In this document: one piece after another, positions 36,475 to 48,788 of the stretch | Layout: each line of letters begins with the position of its first letter | Numbering within the stretch: the stretch's first letter is position 1 | NCBI GenBank assembly: GCA_019279435.1 | Contig: JAAALK010000080.1 | Location: forward strand, 86,588,328 to 86,652,327 | DNA from: Zizania palustris | Taxonomy: Eukaryota; Streptophyta; Magnoliopsida; Poales; Poaceae | DNA: 64,000 nucleotides | Direction: 5' to 3' | Position numbers and translations under genes: made by a program | The notes under the pieces: model-generated | Seen by the model: the letters and a program-made list of their open reading frames with translations, nothing else | Databases searched by the model: none | Told to the model about the DNA's origin: nothing

Positions 36475-37181
36475 GTTATGCTTGGGCTATTCCTTGCCAT
36501 CGCAGTAAGAGAAATCAAACATTCATTTCTGAAGATGGTGATCACACACATGCATCACTTCTTCAATGTCATATCAAAGAAGGTGATCAACCCTGAAGAG
36601 TTAAATGAATTACGTAAACAAATGAGAACAAATGAGGGAGACTATTTGTCAAGTTGAGATGTGATTTCCTCCTTCATACTATGATATTATGGAGCACTAT
36701 ATGATACATATAGCAGACCATATCTTTGTTCTCGGTCCAACGTACCTACAATATGTATGCATACGAGCGTCTCATGGTTATCTTCAAGGGTTACGTACGA
36801 AATCGTGCTTATCCAAAGGGTTCCATGATAGAGGGCTACACAACTAAGGAAGTCATTGAGTGTTACGCAGATCACAAAAGAGATGGAAAACCAATAGGTG
36901 TTCTCGTGTCACTGCACCATGAAGACTCACTGGTAAAGGAACTAAAGGTAGGAAAATCATACGAGACAATAGCTACCAAACAGTAAGAGAGTCACATTAA
37001 GTGGCATGCATTAGTTGGCGATTATGAGAACATATGTTGAACAACACCTACAAGAGCTTCATGAACAGAATGAAGATCACGATGAAGAATGGATTATGAA
37101 AGAGCACAAAATTCATTTCACGTCATGGGTGAGGGATCTAAAACTTTTGATTGGAGAAACCGACGAAGAGATGATGATAAA
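36475..37181 (+). pseudogene. CACTA transposase, DUF4218 segment
   Basis: This continues the TNPD-like gene after element A: HHFFNVISKKVINPEELNEL, then YERLMVIFKGYVRNRAYPKG, then MIEGYTTKEVIECYADH, typical of the DUF4218 region of CACTA transposases. Residues HDEEWIMKEHKIHFTSWV near 37080 belong to the linker before DUF4216. Frameshifts near 36660 and 36980 break it. It is cut at 37182 by element C and continues at 47978. Confidence 0.78.
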
Positions 37182-39161
37182 TGTTGGACCGGAAACGGCG
37201 ACCAGAGGGGGGGTTGAATGGGAGCTTTTAAAATTTCAGACTAAAAACTAGCCTTCTGTTTAATTTTGTCTTCTGCGGAACAGGCTTCGAACACTACCTT
37301 CGAAGTTCTGGTTCGGAGGTGTTTTGACAACTCCAAACACAGGCTTCGCAGGAGCAAAAGTTCGAAGTCAAGAAGACTTCGCTCCACTCACAACCCTCGA
37401 AAATCTACTCTGCTAAGTCAGTGCAGGCTCCGCACACAGGGTGCTTCGAGCAGGCTTCGCACTTCACCCTTCGCAAGAGTGGACAACCCACTGAGGACTT
37501 CGACCAAGTACTTGCTAGCAGCAACTGGTGCTGGGCTTCGTACACGAAGGTCTAAACGCACACTGACAGACTTTGCTAGGATCTTAGACACGATAAAAAA
37601 CACGGGCTTCGAACAGGGCTTCGCTAGTAAGAAGCGAGGTCTCGCCTCCTGTTACACAGAGCGAACGCACACTGAAAAGCAACCTTCGCACAAAACACAC
37701 TTCGCCTAGACAGGCTTCGGTGCACTAAAGCTAGCGAGGTATGCAAACAAGCTCAAGCAGAAAGACAACAAAGAAGCAGGGCTTCGCCGCTTAAACAAGG
37801 AACACTAAAAATTAAACTCTGGATGAATACAGAGAAGTGGTGGCTGGTACAGGAGCTCAACAGTAAATGCTCAAAGTGTTAAATGTTACCTACCGAGCCC
37901 CCATATTTATAGCCCATAGTTCACCCAAAGGAATTGACTACTTTACCCCTAGGGTTTACATTGGTTTTGTCTCTACAGAACTGAGGGGTACAAAAGGTAG
38001 TCAACTTTATTGGAGGCTTCTCTGTCAGCTTTGCAGAGGGGACAGCGCCAGCTTTTTGCAGAGCAGACACTGTCAGACTTGCAGCCTTTGACCTTTCTAA
38101 AGCCCCCCTTCGAACGCGAGGGGTGCGGTAGCTTCGGTGAGAAGCCTTGAGCCTGATGGCCTTCGCTTCACCGAAGTCAGCCTTCGATACAGTGACGGTT
38201 TTGAGCCGAAGCCGTCAAAGCCCTTGGGCCTTCGCACCAACACCTCCGGAGTGGACCACCACGGCTTCGCAGCTTCTCCTAGCTTGAACTCCGTCAGTCC
38301 GTGTACCGAAGCCATGCAGGCCGAAGTACCTCAAGACAACCACACTCCGAAGCCCCACCTTAGGAGCACTACCCTTCGAAGTCCCTCCTTCGTCCAAGGC
38401 CTCCGCACGAAGCATTCCATGAGCACTTCGTCGCAGTGTCTCTCCCCGAGCACACTCCTCGACGAGCCTCACCCGGACCATGCCTTCGATGCACCTCGAC
38501 TTCTGAGACCTTCGTCGGGTACCTTTGAGTGTCTCCCTCCGGAGCACACTTCGAACACTTTGCCTCCGCAGAGGACTTGATCCACCAAACTCCGAAGTCA
38601 CTCCTTCCGGAGTACCTTCGAAGTGCCTCACCTCCGAGGACTTTTTCTCAGAGCACCTTCACCCGGAGCACGCTCCGCACTTACTGCCTTCTCCTGGCAC
38701 GCCTCGACCCGAGGACCGACCCAGACCCCTTCGCAGCCACCGTGATGGAGCTCCCCGCTCCCCTGGCATCAAGCCTCCCGCTTGACTCAGGTTCACCTGC
38801 TACGAACCTGTCTGTCGCCTCCGAAGTCCCTGCGCACCACAGACAAACAGACAAGTGTATCCAGTACTCTGGAGACCTCTCCGGGTTAGCAACCTCCGGC
38901 ACACCCTCCGGTGTACCGCCCAAAATACCGAGACCTTCGGTACAACCCAGTAATCGTGTACTGTCGGACCCCTCCGACAAGCACACTCCGCTGCAACAGC
39001 TGCAGCATCCAAACCACCGAACACCCTTCGATGAAACCACCTCCGAATACCCTTCGGAGGTCCAACCTCCGAACCCCCCTTCGGAGGTACCCCTTCGAAC
39101 CCGAGGGTAAAAGCCTGTCAATCACTCATCACAAATACCGAAACCAACCCTTGGTTTCTCA
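37182..39161 (-). repeat. Element C 3' LTR (left)
   Basis: It is 1980 bp and nearly identical by eye to 45993-47972. A TATA element lies at 37901-37914. CTTCGGAG-type palindromes are clustered in 38180-39110. Confidence 0.9.
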
Positions 39162-40321
39162 ATCTCCCCCTTGATGAGTGCATTGACAACCAATTTTAAG
39201 TCCAAGAAAAATTAAAAAACTTTCAGCACACAAGTGACCGTAAAAACTCAGAAACGAGCCAAATCATGTCACTTGATAAAAGAATTTTCCTCCCCCTTTG
39301 TAAAAGAGTAAAAACCCCTTCGGCAAATCTCCCCTTTTTCAAGATAAAAGACTCCCCCTGAGTTAATTTTCCCCCTTTGGCAACAAAGAACTCAACTTCC
39401 TCCTTTACGGCAGAGGACGTAGCAATTTCTCCCCCTTTGGCAATGCAAGCATCAAGGAGCATTCAAAAGATGCAAAGCTTCGAAATGAGCAGAATCGCAA
39501 AGACATATAAAGCAAAAATATGCCAACATTAATACCAATTATCATGTGCTCAGCTCAATCTAACATTCTTTGAAACAAGATGATGGCATGTGATTTTGTC
39601 ATTTTGAAATAAAAGCATCACCACTCAATCAAGGGAACTAGACAGGTGAAAGCAAGGATTGCGCAAAGCTAGCAAGTGCTACTTTAGACAGACAAGTCCA
39701 GTTCAAGTGGAGCATTAACAGCAAACTTGATAATCAAGGAATTTGTTGTTCTTTTTATAATGCCAGGGGTTATTTGTTTGTCCACCTTATACTGACCAAT
39801 CAAGCCAAGCCTAGGCATGAAAGCCATCTGAAGCTTAAGGCGGTGATTTTGGCATACACTCCACTATCCCAGTTCAGACCAATGTGCAATGGTACGCAGT
39901 CTAGAATAGAGTAGTGCGACAAACAAACCCACCTGGATCTTTTCATTTAAAGCATGTAAATCATGGATGTTTGATTTTGAGATTAAGTGAACAAATTTGT
40001 TTGGAACTTTATGAATATCCATGAAAATGTAGAACAATTTTCCAAGTTGCAATTTTTAGCATCCAGAGAAAAGTATCTTGCTATCAAGCAGATAAAAGAT
40101 AGCTAAAGCAGCCTTGCCTCAACAAGCTAGTTTCAAGACTAAGTAGTGAGCATGTTTTGATTTTTGAAGGTAAACAACATGCACAAAAATGTTCCCGACA
40201 TATTAAATAGAGCTGAGCTGTCATGATTACAGGAATTAAAATCAGGCATACAAGCGCAAAAGATGTAAATGCAATTTCGCACACAGTGAGCATATGCAAG
40301 ATAATTAAAATCAGCTCCCCC
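39162..40321 (-). other. Element C 3' non-coding region and purine tract
   Basis: AAGGGGGAGAT on the minus strand (39162-39172) abuts the 3' LTR. The rest is non-coding and similar to 23587-24717 in element B. No envelope-like frame is seen. Confidence 0.7.
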
Positions 40322-43300
40322 TCACAAAATGCCGTAAGGATGACAAATACCAAGTTCCCCACGCAAGTAAGCAAATCGAGAAGCATCGAGGGGTTTTGTG
40401 AAAATATCGGCTAGCTGGTGTTGGGTATCAACATATTGAAGTTCAATATCACCCTTCTCATTGTGATCTCTGAGAAAATGATACCGCACATCAATGTGTT
40501 TGGTTCTGGAGTGCTCAACCGGGTTGTTTGCAATACAAATAGCACTAGTGTTATCACAGAAAAGTGGAACACTCTTATAATCTAACCCGAAATCCCGCAA
40601 AGTGGATGCCATCCACAAGATCTGAGAGCAACAGCTAGCTGCAGCAACATATTCGGCCTCAACCGTCGATTGTGCAACACTAGACTGTTTGCGGGAAGAC
40701 CAGCAAACCAAAGAAGTACCCAGAAAATGACAAGTACCAGAGGTACTTTTCCTATCAATCCTACACCCAGCAAAATCCACATCGGAATAACCTCGAAGAC
40801 ATAAAGATGAAGACGCTGAATACCATATGCCAAATTCAAGGGTATGTTTGAGATACCTTAGGATGTGCTTGACCGCTTGGCGGTGCGAAGCTCGTGGTGA
40901 AGCCTGAAAACGAGCGCACAGACACACAGCGAAGTGTATGTCCGGCCTCGTAGCAGTCAAGTAGAGGAGGGAGCCGATCATGCTTCGGAACTCCTTCTGA
41001 TCTACGGCTTCTCCATCTTCGTCAGGATCCAATGCTACAGATGTAGCCATTGGAGTGGCGAGGGGATTCGCATCGGACATATCAAACTTCTTGAGCAGAT
41101 CCTTGGTGTACTTTGTCTGGTGGACGAAAGTACCTTGTTTGCTTTGTTTGATTTGTAAACCAAGGAAAAAGGTGAGTTCACCCATCATGGACATTTCAAA
41201 TTCCCTGCTCATGGTATCTGCAAACTCGGCAACCAAAGCATGAGAAGAGCCACCAAAGATGATGTCATCCACATAAATCTGAACTAAGAGGAAATCTTTG
41301 CCATGCTTGAGAGTAAACAATGTTTTATCAACAGAGCCCATCAAATACCCCCGCTCAAGCAGAAAAGACTTAAGTCTATCATACCAAGCCCGAGGGGCCT
41401 GCTTGAGTCCATAAAGAGCCTTATGAAGTTTAAGGACTTTATGTGGGTACTTGGGGTTTTCAAAACCAGGAGGTTGTTTTACATAAACATCTTCACCTAT
41501 GAAGCCATTAAGAAAAGCACTTTTGACATCCATTTGATAGAGTTTGAATCCCCGGGATGTCGCAAAGGCAAGCAAAATCCTAATGGCCTCAAGGCGAGCA
41601 ACAGGTGCAAAAGTTTCAGTAAAATCAATCCCTTCTAGTTGAGAAAAACCTGGAGCTACAAGTCTAGCCTTGTTTCTAACTATAGTCCCATCCTCCCCTT
41701 GTTTGTTTTTGAAAATCCATTTTGTTCCAATGAAATGAACATTTGGTGGAGGATCAACTAATGACCAGACCTGGTTTCTCTCAAAATTTTCAAGTTCCTC
41801 ATGCATGGCATTGATCCAACTAGAATCAGAAAGTGCATGACTAACATCTAAGGGCTCAAAAGAAGCAACAAAAGCGGAATCAATGAAATGAGCATGGGAA
41901 CGTGTTACCCTTTGATCAAGCTCACCAATGATCTGCTCTGGAGGGTGCATCCTTTGAACATGATGTGGAGCCTCGCGGTGGGATGCAGTCTCCCCCTCAA
42001 CTTGTGCGTTGGATTGGTCCAAGATGACCGATGTCGAGGTAGTTGCTTCGGGACCTCGTGCCGAAGTAGTCGAAGCGGGGTCAGCTTCGGGGGTTGATGT
42101 CGAGGGTAGTAGGGGTTCATCCTCGAAATCTCCGGGATCTTCGTCTTCGAAGATGGTCTGTTCCATGTCATGTTCATTTGCCTGTTCAAGAGTAGAACTA
42201 ACAGAGGGGGTTGATTCATCAAAAGTCACATCACATGACTCGATGACAGTGTTAGTTTCCAAGTTATAAACACGATAAGAATGACCATGTGTAGTGTAAC
42301 CCAAAAAGATCCCGTCAGAAGAACGCGACTCAAATTTATCCAAATTACCACGTTTTAGGATAAAGCAGCGACAGCCAAAAACTCGAAGATGAGTAACCTT
42401 GGGCTGTCTCCCAAAACGCAGCTTATAAGATGTCAAATTTAAAATTGAGCGCAAGAATATACGGTTTGAGATGTAACATGCAGTGTTCATGGCCTCAGCC
42501 CAGAACTTTCTAGGAGTCCTGTGCTCATCAAGCATCGTCCTAGCCATCTCAACCAAGGTGCGGTTCTTCCTCTCAACAACACCGTTCTGTTGAGGAACCC
42601 GCAGAGCAGAGAATTGATGTTCTATGCCATGCTCCATGCAAAAGTCAACAAAGAGACTATTTTTGAACTCGGTGCCATTATCACTTCGAATGAATTTCAA
42701 TGCACCTGGTAGTTCAGTGAAAAGTCTCAAAGCCAAGCTTCGAAAGTGTGAAAACACTTCATCCTTGCTGGCAAGAAAGAAGACCCAAGAGTAGCGAGAG
42801 AAATCATCGACAATAACTAATACATACCACTTGCCACCTAAAGAACTGACCCGAGACGGACCTACAGTGTCCATGTGGAGAAGTTCTCCGGGTTGTTCAT
42901 TCATCACTGTGGTGACTGGCGAATGCGAAGCAGCAATCATTTTTCCATGTCGACAGGGAGTGCAAACTAAATTCTTCTCAAACTTGAGCTTGGGCAATCC
43001 TCGGATCAGAGCTAGGGCGCTCAGACGAGCGAGCAACTCAAAGCTCATATGCCCTAGTCTCCTATGCCACTTCCAAAGCTCAGAAGTCGAATGTGCAACT
43101 AGACAATGAGAAGAACCAGACGACTCAAAAAAATCAGCTCCAAAAACTCTCCCAACTCTAAAAATCTTACACACCACAACGCCATCAGAATTGAGCACTT
43201 GCGAAGTATCGCGATGGAATCGCACTTCGAAGCCCTCATCAAGCAACTGAGATACCGACAACAAATTGTATCCCAGGTTCTCAACCAATGCAACATCTTT

Positions 43301-43474
43301 GAGAGTGAAATTCGAGTTAATTCTTACCACACCTTTACCTTTCACTCTACTCCTTCGATTGTTTCCGAAGGTGATATGTTCCGTTTGCTTGGTTGTGGTG
43401 AGGCTGGAGAACCATGCTGCATCTCCGGTCATGTGGCGCGAACAACCGGAGTCCATGATCCACGTGCCCTCCAA
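40322..43474 (-). CDS. Element C pol: protease-integrase-RT-RNase H
   Basis: This is an uninterrupted frame of 1050 codons in Copia order. The aspartic protease motif is MDSGCSRHMTGD at residues 6-17. Integrase has WHRRLGHMS, a CTPC pair, and catalytic acidic residues in LHMDTVGPSR, IRSDNGTEF and QQNGVVERKNRT. Reverse transcriptase has LYQMDVKSAFLNGF, KQAPRAWYDR and catalytic YVDD at 41275-41264. RNase H has AEYVAAASC and FCDNTSAICIANNP. The ATG at 43474 is only the first Met; the true frame begins after the TAG at 43492-43490 and is continuous with it, so translation probably comes from gag by readthrough. Lineage SIRE/Maximus is likely. Enzymatic activity is plausible but untested. Confidence 0.92.
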   Translation of the reverse strand: MEGTWIMDSGCSRHMTGDAAWFSSLTTTKQTEHITFGNNRRSRVKGKGVVRINSNFTLKDVALVENLGYNLLSVSQLLDEGFEVRFHRDTSQVLNSDGVVVCKIFRVGRVFGADFFESSGSSHCLVAHSTSELWKWHRRLGHMSFELLARLSALALIRGLPKLKFEKNLVCTPCRHGKMIAASHSPVTTVMNEQPGELLHMDTVGPSRVSSLGGKWYVLVIVDDFSRYSWVFFLASKDEVFSHFRSLALRLFTELPGALKFIRSDNGTEFKNSLFVDFCMEHGIEHQFSALRVPQQNGVVERKNRTLVEMARTMLDEHRTPRKFWAEAMNTACYISNRIFLRSILNLTSYKLRFGRQPKVTHLRVFGCRCFILKRGNLDKFESRSSDGIFLGYTTHGHSYRVYNLETNTVIESCDVTFDESTPSVSSTLEQANEHDMEQTIFEDEDPGDFEDEPLLPSTSTPEADPASTTSARGPEATTSTSVILDQSNAQVEGETASHREAPHHVQRMHPPEQIIGELDQRVTRSHAHFIDSAFVASFEPLDVSHALSDSSWINAMHEELENFERNQVWSLVDPPPNVHFIGTKWIFKNKQGEDGTIVRNKARLVAPGFSQLEGIDFTETFAPVARLEAIRILLAFATSRGFKLYQMDVKSAFLNGFIGEDVYVKQPPGFENPKYPHKVLKLHKALYGLKQAPRAWYDRLKSFLLERGYLMGSVDKTLFTLKHGKDFLLVQIYVDDIIFGGSSHALVAEFADTMSREFEMSMMGELTFFLGLQIKQSKQGTFVHQTKYTKDLLKKFDMSDANPLATPMATSVALDPDEDGEAVDQKEFRSMIGSLLYLTATRPDIHFAVCLCARFQASPRASHRQAVKHILRYLKHTLEFGIWYSASSSLCLRGYSDVDFAGCRIDRKSTSGTCHFLGTSLVCWSSRKQSSVAQSTVEAEYVAAASCCSQILWMASTLRDFGLDYKSVPLFCDNTSAICIANNPVEHSRTKHIDVRYHFLRDHNEKGDIELQYVDTQHQLADIFTKPLDASRFAYLRGELGICHPYGIL

Positions 43475-43489
43475 GCCTCGATCTGTCGC

Positions 43490-45928
43490 CTACACACGAT
43501 AAGAATATCTCGATCGCTCAGTGCTGGGGTGAGTGAAAAAATGACGAGGCATCCAAGCATTGAGTGACACGAGTAGTAGGCACAGTAAAAATAGACGGTC
43601 TACGCACACGATAATCTAAATGATGCAAGGTGCGAGGTCTATCTACATGCTGTGATCGAGCAACATGTCGAGGTCTCCTACTCTGACGAGGTACAAAGCT
43701 ACTCGCCCGGGGTCTACCACCATATGAAACATGGTGAACACCTCGAGGAGCAAAACCTCTCCGAGAAGCACGAGGAGCCTCAAAAGCAGGACGATAGTAC
43801 AACTCAGACTCATGCATACCTAAAGATGGGTAATGCATGTCCTGGTAACTCATCGCCTGAGAGCGTCGCTCATCCTTGATGCGACGAAAACAAAAACCAA
43901 TCAAATGACCCGCCCGCTGACAGTAGGAACAATGAAAAATTCTCCTAGGAGCACTCTCATGGGTCATAGGAGCAACTCTCACAGGCTCCTTGGGCTTCTG
44001 TTGAGTGGATTTCTTGGGAGGATTTTTCTTGGCAGGAGGTGTGGTTTTCTTTGGTGGTCGGGTAGGCTTTTTGGCTGATAGGGTGTCTAACAGAGCTCTC
44101 TCTTTCTCTAAGGTAGTGGGAGAGGTAAAAACAGTTTTGGTCTTACTATCTGAAGAAATCCTCTCAAAACCCAAACCTAGAGCTACCCCTGCTCTGTCAG
44201 CACACAACTTGGTCTTGGCCAAGAGCAAATCCATCCTACCCTTTCCCTCAGTGCATTTGTTAACCACAGAAAGAAGGTACTCATTTTCAGTCATAAGGTT
44301 CTCAGCTCGCTCTCTAACAGTGCCTAGCTGGTACTTAAGGGTAATGCACGTGTCACAAACAGGCTGCACATCCTTAGAACTACCGGCTCTTTCCAATCTA
44401 GCCTCCAAATCATGAACATGTTTATCACGTAAATTAATGCTCTCGCGTAATAAAGAACAGTTCATGCAATCAATAATATCATGAGGCCTAGAATCCACCA
44501 CCAAAAGCTGCTTCTGTGTAGTCTCAAGCTCAGATAGAGTTTGAGCATGTACAGAACGCAACTGAGCAAGCTCACCCATGACTACAATACATGATTCACA
44601 TTCAGCATCATTAACCCTAGACTTAAGCATGGCATATTCAGTAGAAACAGATTCTAGCCTAAGTCTAAGGTCTTTTCTTTCTCTAGCGGCTTGCACAAGT
44701 AATCTATCCTGACCAAGAACTACTTCATTCAGCTCATCTAATTTAATTAGAAGCTGGTCAGATGATAGAGGTACCTCAGATGAGTCAAGCTCATCGCCGC
44801 TGTGATCGCTGTCGGCCATGAAGCAAAGGCCGGTGAAATCTCGTCCCTTCTTGTCCTCCTTCCTTGGGGACTCCTCCTCCTTAGTTGAGGAAGTGTCGAT
44901 GTCGCTGAGAGCAGCAACAAAAGCTCTGGAAGCGGCTTTCGCTACTTTCTTAGCCATCTTGCCGCGTTTGCCCTTCACAAAGGGTTTCCTCTCCTTCTTG
45001 TGGTATTTGGGGCACTCACTCTCATCTCTCTTTCTGAGCTTGGGGCAATTTGCCTTGATATGAGAAGTGTCGCCACATTCAAAGCAACCACTAAAACCAC
45101 TTCTCCTCTGATCCCGTCTCTCATGATAAAACGGGTGAACCTCCGGGCAATGAGAGCAAGCTCATCATCATCTAGAGTGTCCACCTGCTCCTTTGTGACG
45201 GAGACCAGGGAGGACAAAGCAAAACCATCTGCAAGAACACAAGTACCAGATGTGCTTGGTTCTACAGCGGTGCCACGGCTAGTGCTATAAACCAATGCCA
45301 ATGGCTGTGGCAAAGAGCTTCTGTGCTCAGCAAGAGATGCCTTGGCAATCTTTGTGGACTTCAGCTTGCTGAAGAGCTCATCACAGGTCAATGTGTCATA
45401 ACCTGCAGACTCCTCAATGTTGGATATCTTCACTTCCCATATGCTACGGTCAAGAGCATAAAGAAGCTTGATAGCCCTATCATGATCATTGTAAGCAAGC
45501 GTCCCGTTGGATCGCAAGTTACTCACTATCGCATTAAAGCGAGAAAACATGGCATCTATAGATTCACCAGGTGCCTGCACAAACAGCTGATACTGTTGGT
45601 TGTATGTGCTTTGGTGCCTGGCCTTAATCTGTGTAGAGCCCTCATGAAAGACAGTGAGTGTTGTCCAAATCTCCCTAGCAGTCCCAAGGTGCTGCACCCT
45701 ATCAAACTCACTCCGGCTCAAACCAATGAACAGTATATTCCTAGCCTTGGAGTTAGCATTATACTGATCTTTCTCTGTTTGAGTAGTGCGAGTATCAGGG
45801 ATGGAGTATTGTGAGTCCACAATCTCCCAAATTGCATTTCCTTGGCTTAACAAGTAAGCCTCCATGCGCACCTTCCAGTATGCAAAATCAGTCCCATCGA
45901 ACAGAGGAATTTTACTGCCTCTATCCAT
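43490..45928 (-). pseudogene. Element C gag, two single-base lesions
   Basis: From ATG 45928 (MDRGSKIPLFDGTDFAYWKV) the frame runs through the capsid-like region. A one-base deletion near 45127, relative to element B, then shifts it just before the zinc knuckle near 45070. The second frame (44978-43518) carries the acidic, coiled-coil-like region and CSYCQRAGHLIGFC. An extra base near 43556 then shifts it again before the TAG at 43492-43490. The same TAG is present in element B. The protein packages element RNA. Apart from these two lesions the gene looks complete. Confidence 0.85.
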
Positions 45929-45978
45929 GTCGCCAATAGATCACAAAACCAGTTAAGGTCAACTGGTGATCTTAACCC

Positions 45979-45990
45979 GCTCTGATACCA
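45979..45990 (-). promoter_or_regulatory. Element C primer-binding site
   Basis: TGGTATCAGAGC on the minus strand is two bases from the 5' LTR and complementary to initiator Met tRNA. Confidence 0.9.
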
Positions 45991-45992
45991 AT

Positions 45993-47972
45993 TGTTGGAC
46001 CGGAAACGGCGACCAGAGGGGGGGTGAATGGGAGCTTTTAAAATTTCATACTAAAAACTAGCCTTCTGTTTAATTCTGTCTTCAGCGGAACATGCTTTGA
46101 ACACTACCTTCAAAGTTCTGGTTCGGAGGTGTTTTGACAACTCCGAACACAGGCTTCGCAGGAGCAAAAGTTCGAAGTCAAGAAGACTTCGCTTCGCTCA
46201 CAACCCTCGAAAATCTACTCTGCTAAGTCAGTGCAGGCTCCGCACACAGGGTGCTTCGAGCAGGCTTCGCACTTCACCCTTCGCAAGAGTGGACAACCCA
46301 CTGAGGACTTCGACCAAGTACTTGGCAGCAGCAACTGGTGCTGGGCTTCGTACACGAAGGTCTAAACGCACACTAACAGACTTTGCTAGGATCTTAGACA
46401 CGATAAAAAACACGGGCTTCGAACAGGGCTTCGCTAGTAAGCAGCGAGGTCTCGCCTCCTGTTACACAGAGCGAACGCACACTGAAAAGCAACCTTCGCA
46501 CAAAACACACTTCGCCTAGACATGCTTCGGTGCACTAAAGCTAGCGAGGTATGCAAACAAGCTCAAGCAGAAAGACAACAGAGAAGCAGGGCTTCGCCGC
46601 TTGAACAAGGAACACTAAAAATTGAACTCTGGATGAATACAGAGAAGTGGTGGCTGGTACAGGAGCTCAACAGTAAATGCTCAAAGTGTTAAATGTTACC
46701 TACCGAGCCCCCATATTTATAGCCCATAGTTCACCCAAAGAAATTGACTACTTTACCCCTAGGGTTTACATTGGTTTTGTCTCTACAGAACTGAGGGGTA
46801 CAAAAGGTAGTCAACTTTATTGGAGGCTTCTCTGTCAGCTTTGCAGAGGGGACAGCGCCAGCTTTTTGCAGAGCAGACACTGTCAGACTTGCAGCCTTTG
46901 ACCTTTCTGAAGCCCCCCTTCGCACGCGAGGGGTGCGGTAGCTTCGGTGAGAAGCCTTGAGCTTGATGGCCTTCGCTTCACCGAAGTCAGCCTTCGATAC
47001 AGTGACGGTTTTGAGCCGAAGCTGTCAAAGCCCTTGGGCCTTCGCACCAACACCTCCGGAGTGGACCACCACGGCTTCGCAGCTTCTCCCAGCTCGAACT
47101 CCATCAGTCCGTGTACTGAAGCCATGCAGGCCGAAGTACCTCAAGACAACCACACTCCGAAGCCCCACCTTCGGAGTACTACCCTTCGAAGTCCCTCCTT
47201 CGTCCAAGGCCTCCGCACGAAGCATTCCATGAGCACTTCGTCGCAGTGTCTCTCCCCGAGCACACTCCTCGACGAGCCTCACCCAGACCATGCCTTCGAT
47301 GCACCTCGACTTCTGAGACCTTTGTCAGGTACCTTCGAGTGTCTCCCTCCGGAGCACACTTCGAACACTTTGCCTCCGCAGAGGACTTGATCCACCAAAC
47401 TCTGAAGTCACTCCTTCCGGAGTACCTTCGAAGTGCCTCACCTCCGAGGACTTTGTCTCGGAGCACCTTCACCCGGAGCCACGCTCCGCACTTACTGCCT
47501 TCTCCTGGCACGCCTCGACCCGAGGACCGACCCAGACCCCTTCGCAGCCACCGTGACGGAGCTCCCCGCTCCCCTGGCATCAAGCCTCCCGCTTGACCCA
47601 GGTTCACCTGCTACGAACCTGTCCGTCGCCTCCGAAGTCCCTGCGCACTACAGACAAACAGACAAGTGTATCCATTACTCCGGAGACCTCTCTGGGTTAG
47701 CAACCTCCGGCACACCCTCCGGTGTACCGCCCAAAGTACCGAGACCTTCGGTACAACCCAGTCATCGTGTACTGTCGGACCCCTCCGACAAGCACACTCC
47801 GCTGCAACAGCTGCAGCATCCAAACCACCGAACACCCTTCGGTGAAACCACCTCCGAATACCCTTCGGAGGTCCAACCTCTGAACCCCCCTTCGGAGGTA
47901 CCCCTTCGAACCCGAGGGTAAAAGCCTGTCAATCACTCATCACAAATACCGAAAACAACCCTTGGTTTCTCA
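45993..47972 (-). repeat. Element C 5' LTR (right)
   Basis: It is 1980 bp with TG...CA ends. A TATA element (GGCTATAAATATGG on the minus strand) lies at 46711-46724, so transcription should start near 46685 and run toward lower coordinates. Confidence 0.9.
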
Positions 47973-47977
47973 ATAAA

Positions 47978-48554
47978 TAAATTGTCTTATGATCCATTGA
48001 GCATGGTTAAAACATGGAAAGCATATGACATCAATGGTTTCACATTCTATACCAAAGCAAAGGACCAAAAGAGTAAGCGCTAAAATAGTGGTGGTAGAGT
48101 AGATGTAGAAGACAACACTAGACAAAAGAATTCTTACTAAGGATACATCGAATAAATATGGGAACTTAACTACGGGAACTCTATAGAAATCCTTGTATTT
48201 AAGTGCCAGTGGGTTAGACATCCAGAAGGTGTGGAGGTGGATGTTTACGGGTTTAGGATAGTTGACCTTAATAAGGTGGATTATAAAGATGACCCTTGGA
48301 TACTCAATCAATTCGTGGCACAAGTATTTTACATTCTTGATCCTAAAGACGAGAAGAAATACATCGTTGCTCCAGGAAATCAAAGAATTGTTGGAGTTGA
48401 TGGAGTCGAGGACGAAGAATAATACAATCAGTTTGATGAGGTGCCGTTCTTCGTGGACATAGAAATGATCAATGTGGTTGAAGCAAAACTGTCATTTGAT
48501 ATTATGATTCCTTATCTATGTACCGATGATGGTGGAAAATTAGTGCAAGGCTAG
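47978..48554 (+). pseudogene. CACTA transposase, C-terminal DUF4216 segment
   Basis: This is the last part of the TNPD-like gene after element C: VKTWKAYDINGFTFYTKAKD, then DVYGFRIVDLNKVDYKDDPW, then QVFYILDPKDEKKYIVAPGN and QRIVGVDGVEDEE. These are characteristic DUF4216 motifs. Stops near 48080 and 48140 and a stop after DEE (48420) break it. The apparent end of the gene is TAG at 48552-48554. Confidence 0.8.
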
Positions 48555-48788
48555 ATTCTTTATGTTTAGTTTAAGAGATTGTGTGTATTTGTAAAATCAT
48601 TGATGTCATTTGGCAGTGTAATTTATATTTAAGATATTGGTATTATATGTTTTATTTAATTATTGGTAATATATGTCTAATCTAATCAAAAAATTCCGTA
48701 AGAAAAATAATAATAATAATAAAGTAGAAAATATATATTGAAACCTTTTATTTACTTATTAGTAATATATGATTTTACTAAATAAAAA
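48555..48788. other. AT-rich spacer between the two CACTA genes
   Basis: Probably the 3' untranslated part of the transposase gene. It includes a short (AAT)n run near 48705-48721. No coding sequence is seen. Confidence 0.4.

Larger units (their letters stand above)
37182..47972 (-). mobile_element. Copia element C, nearly intact
   Basis: The 10.8-kb element is flanked by ATAAA (37177-37181 and 47973-47977), with LTRs of equal length (1980 bp each) beginning TGTTGGACCGGAAACGG and ending TTGGTTTCTCA. The minus strand holds primer site, gag with two one-base lesions, a TAG at the gag-pol boundary and an uninterrupted pol frame of 1050 codons. A 1.16-kb non-coding stretch and purine tract precede the 3' LTR. 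It is the youngest-looking of the three Copia elements and sits directly in the CACTA transposase gene. Confidence 0.93.
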
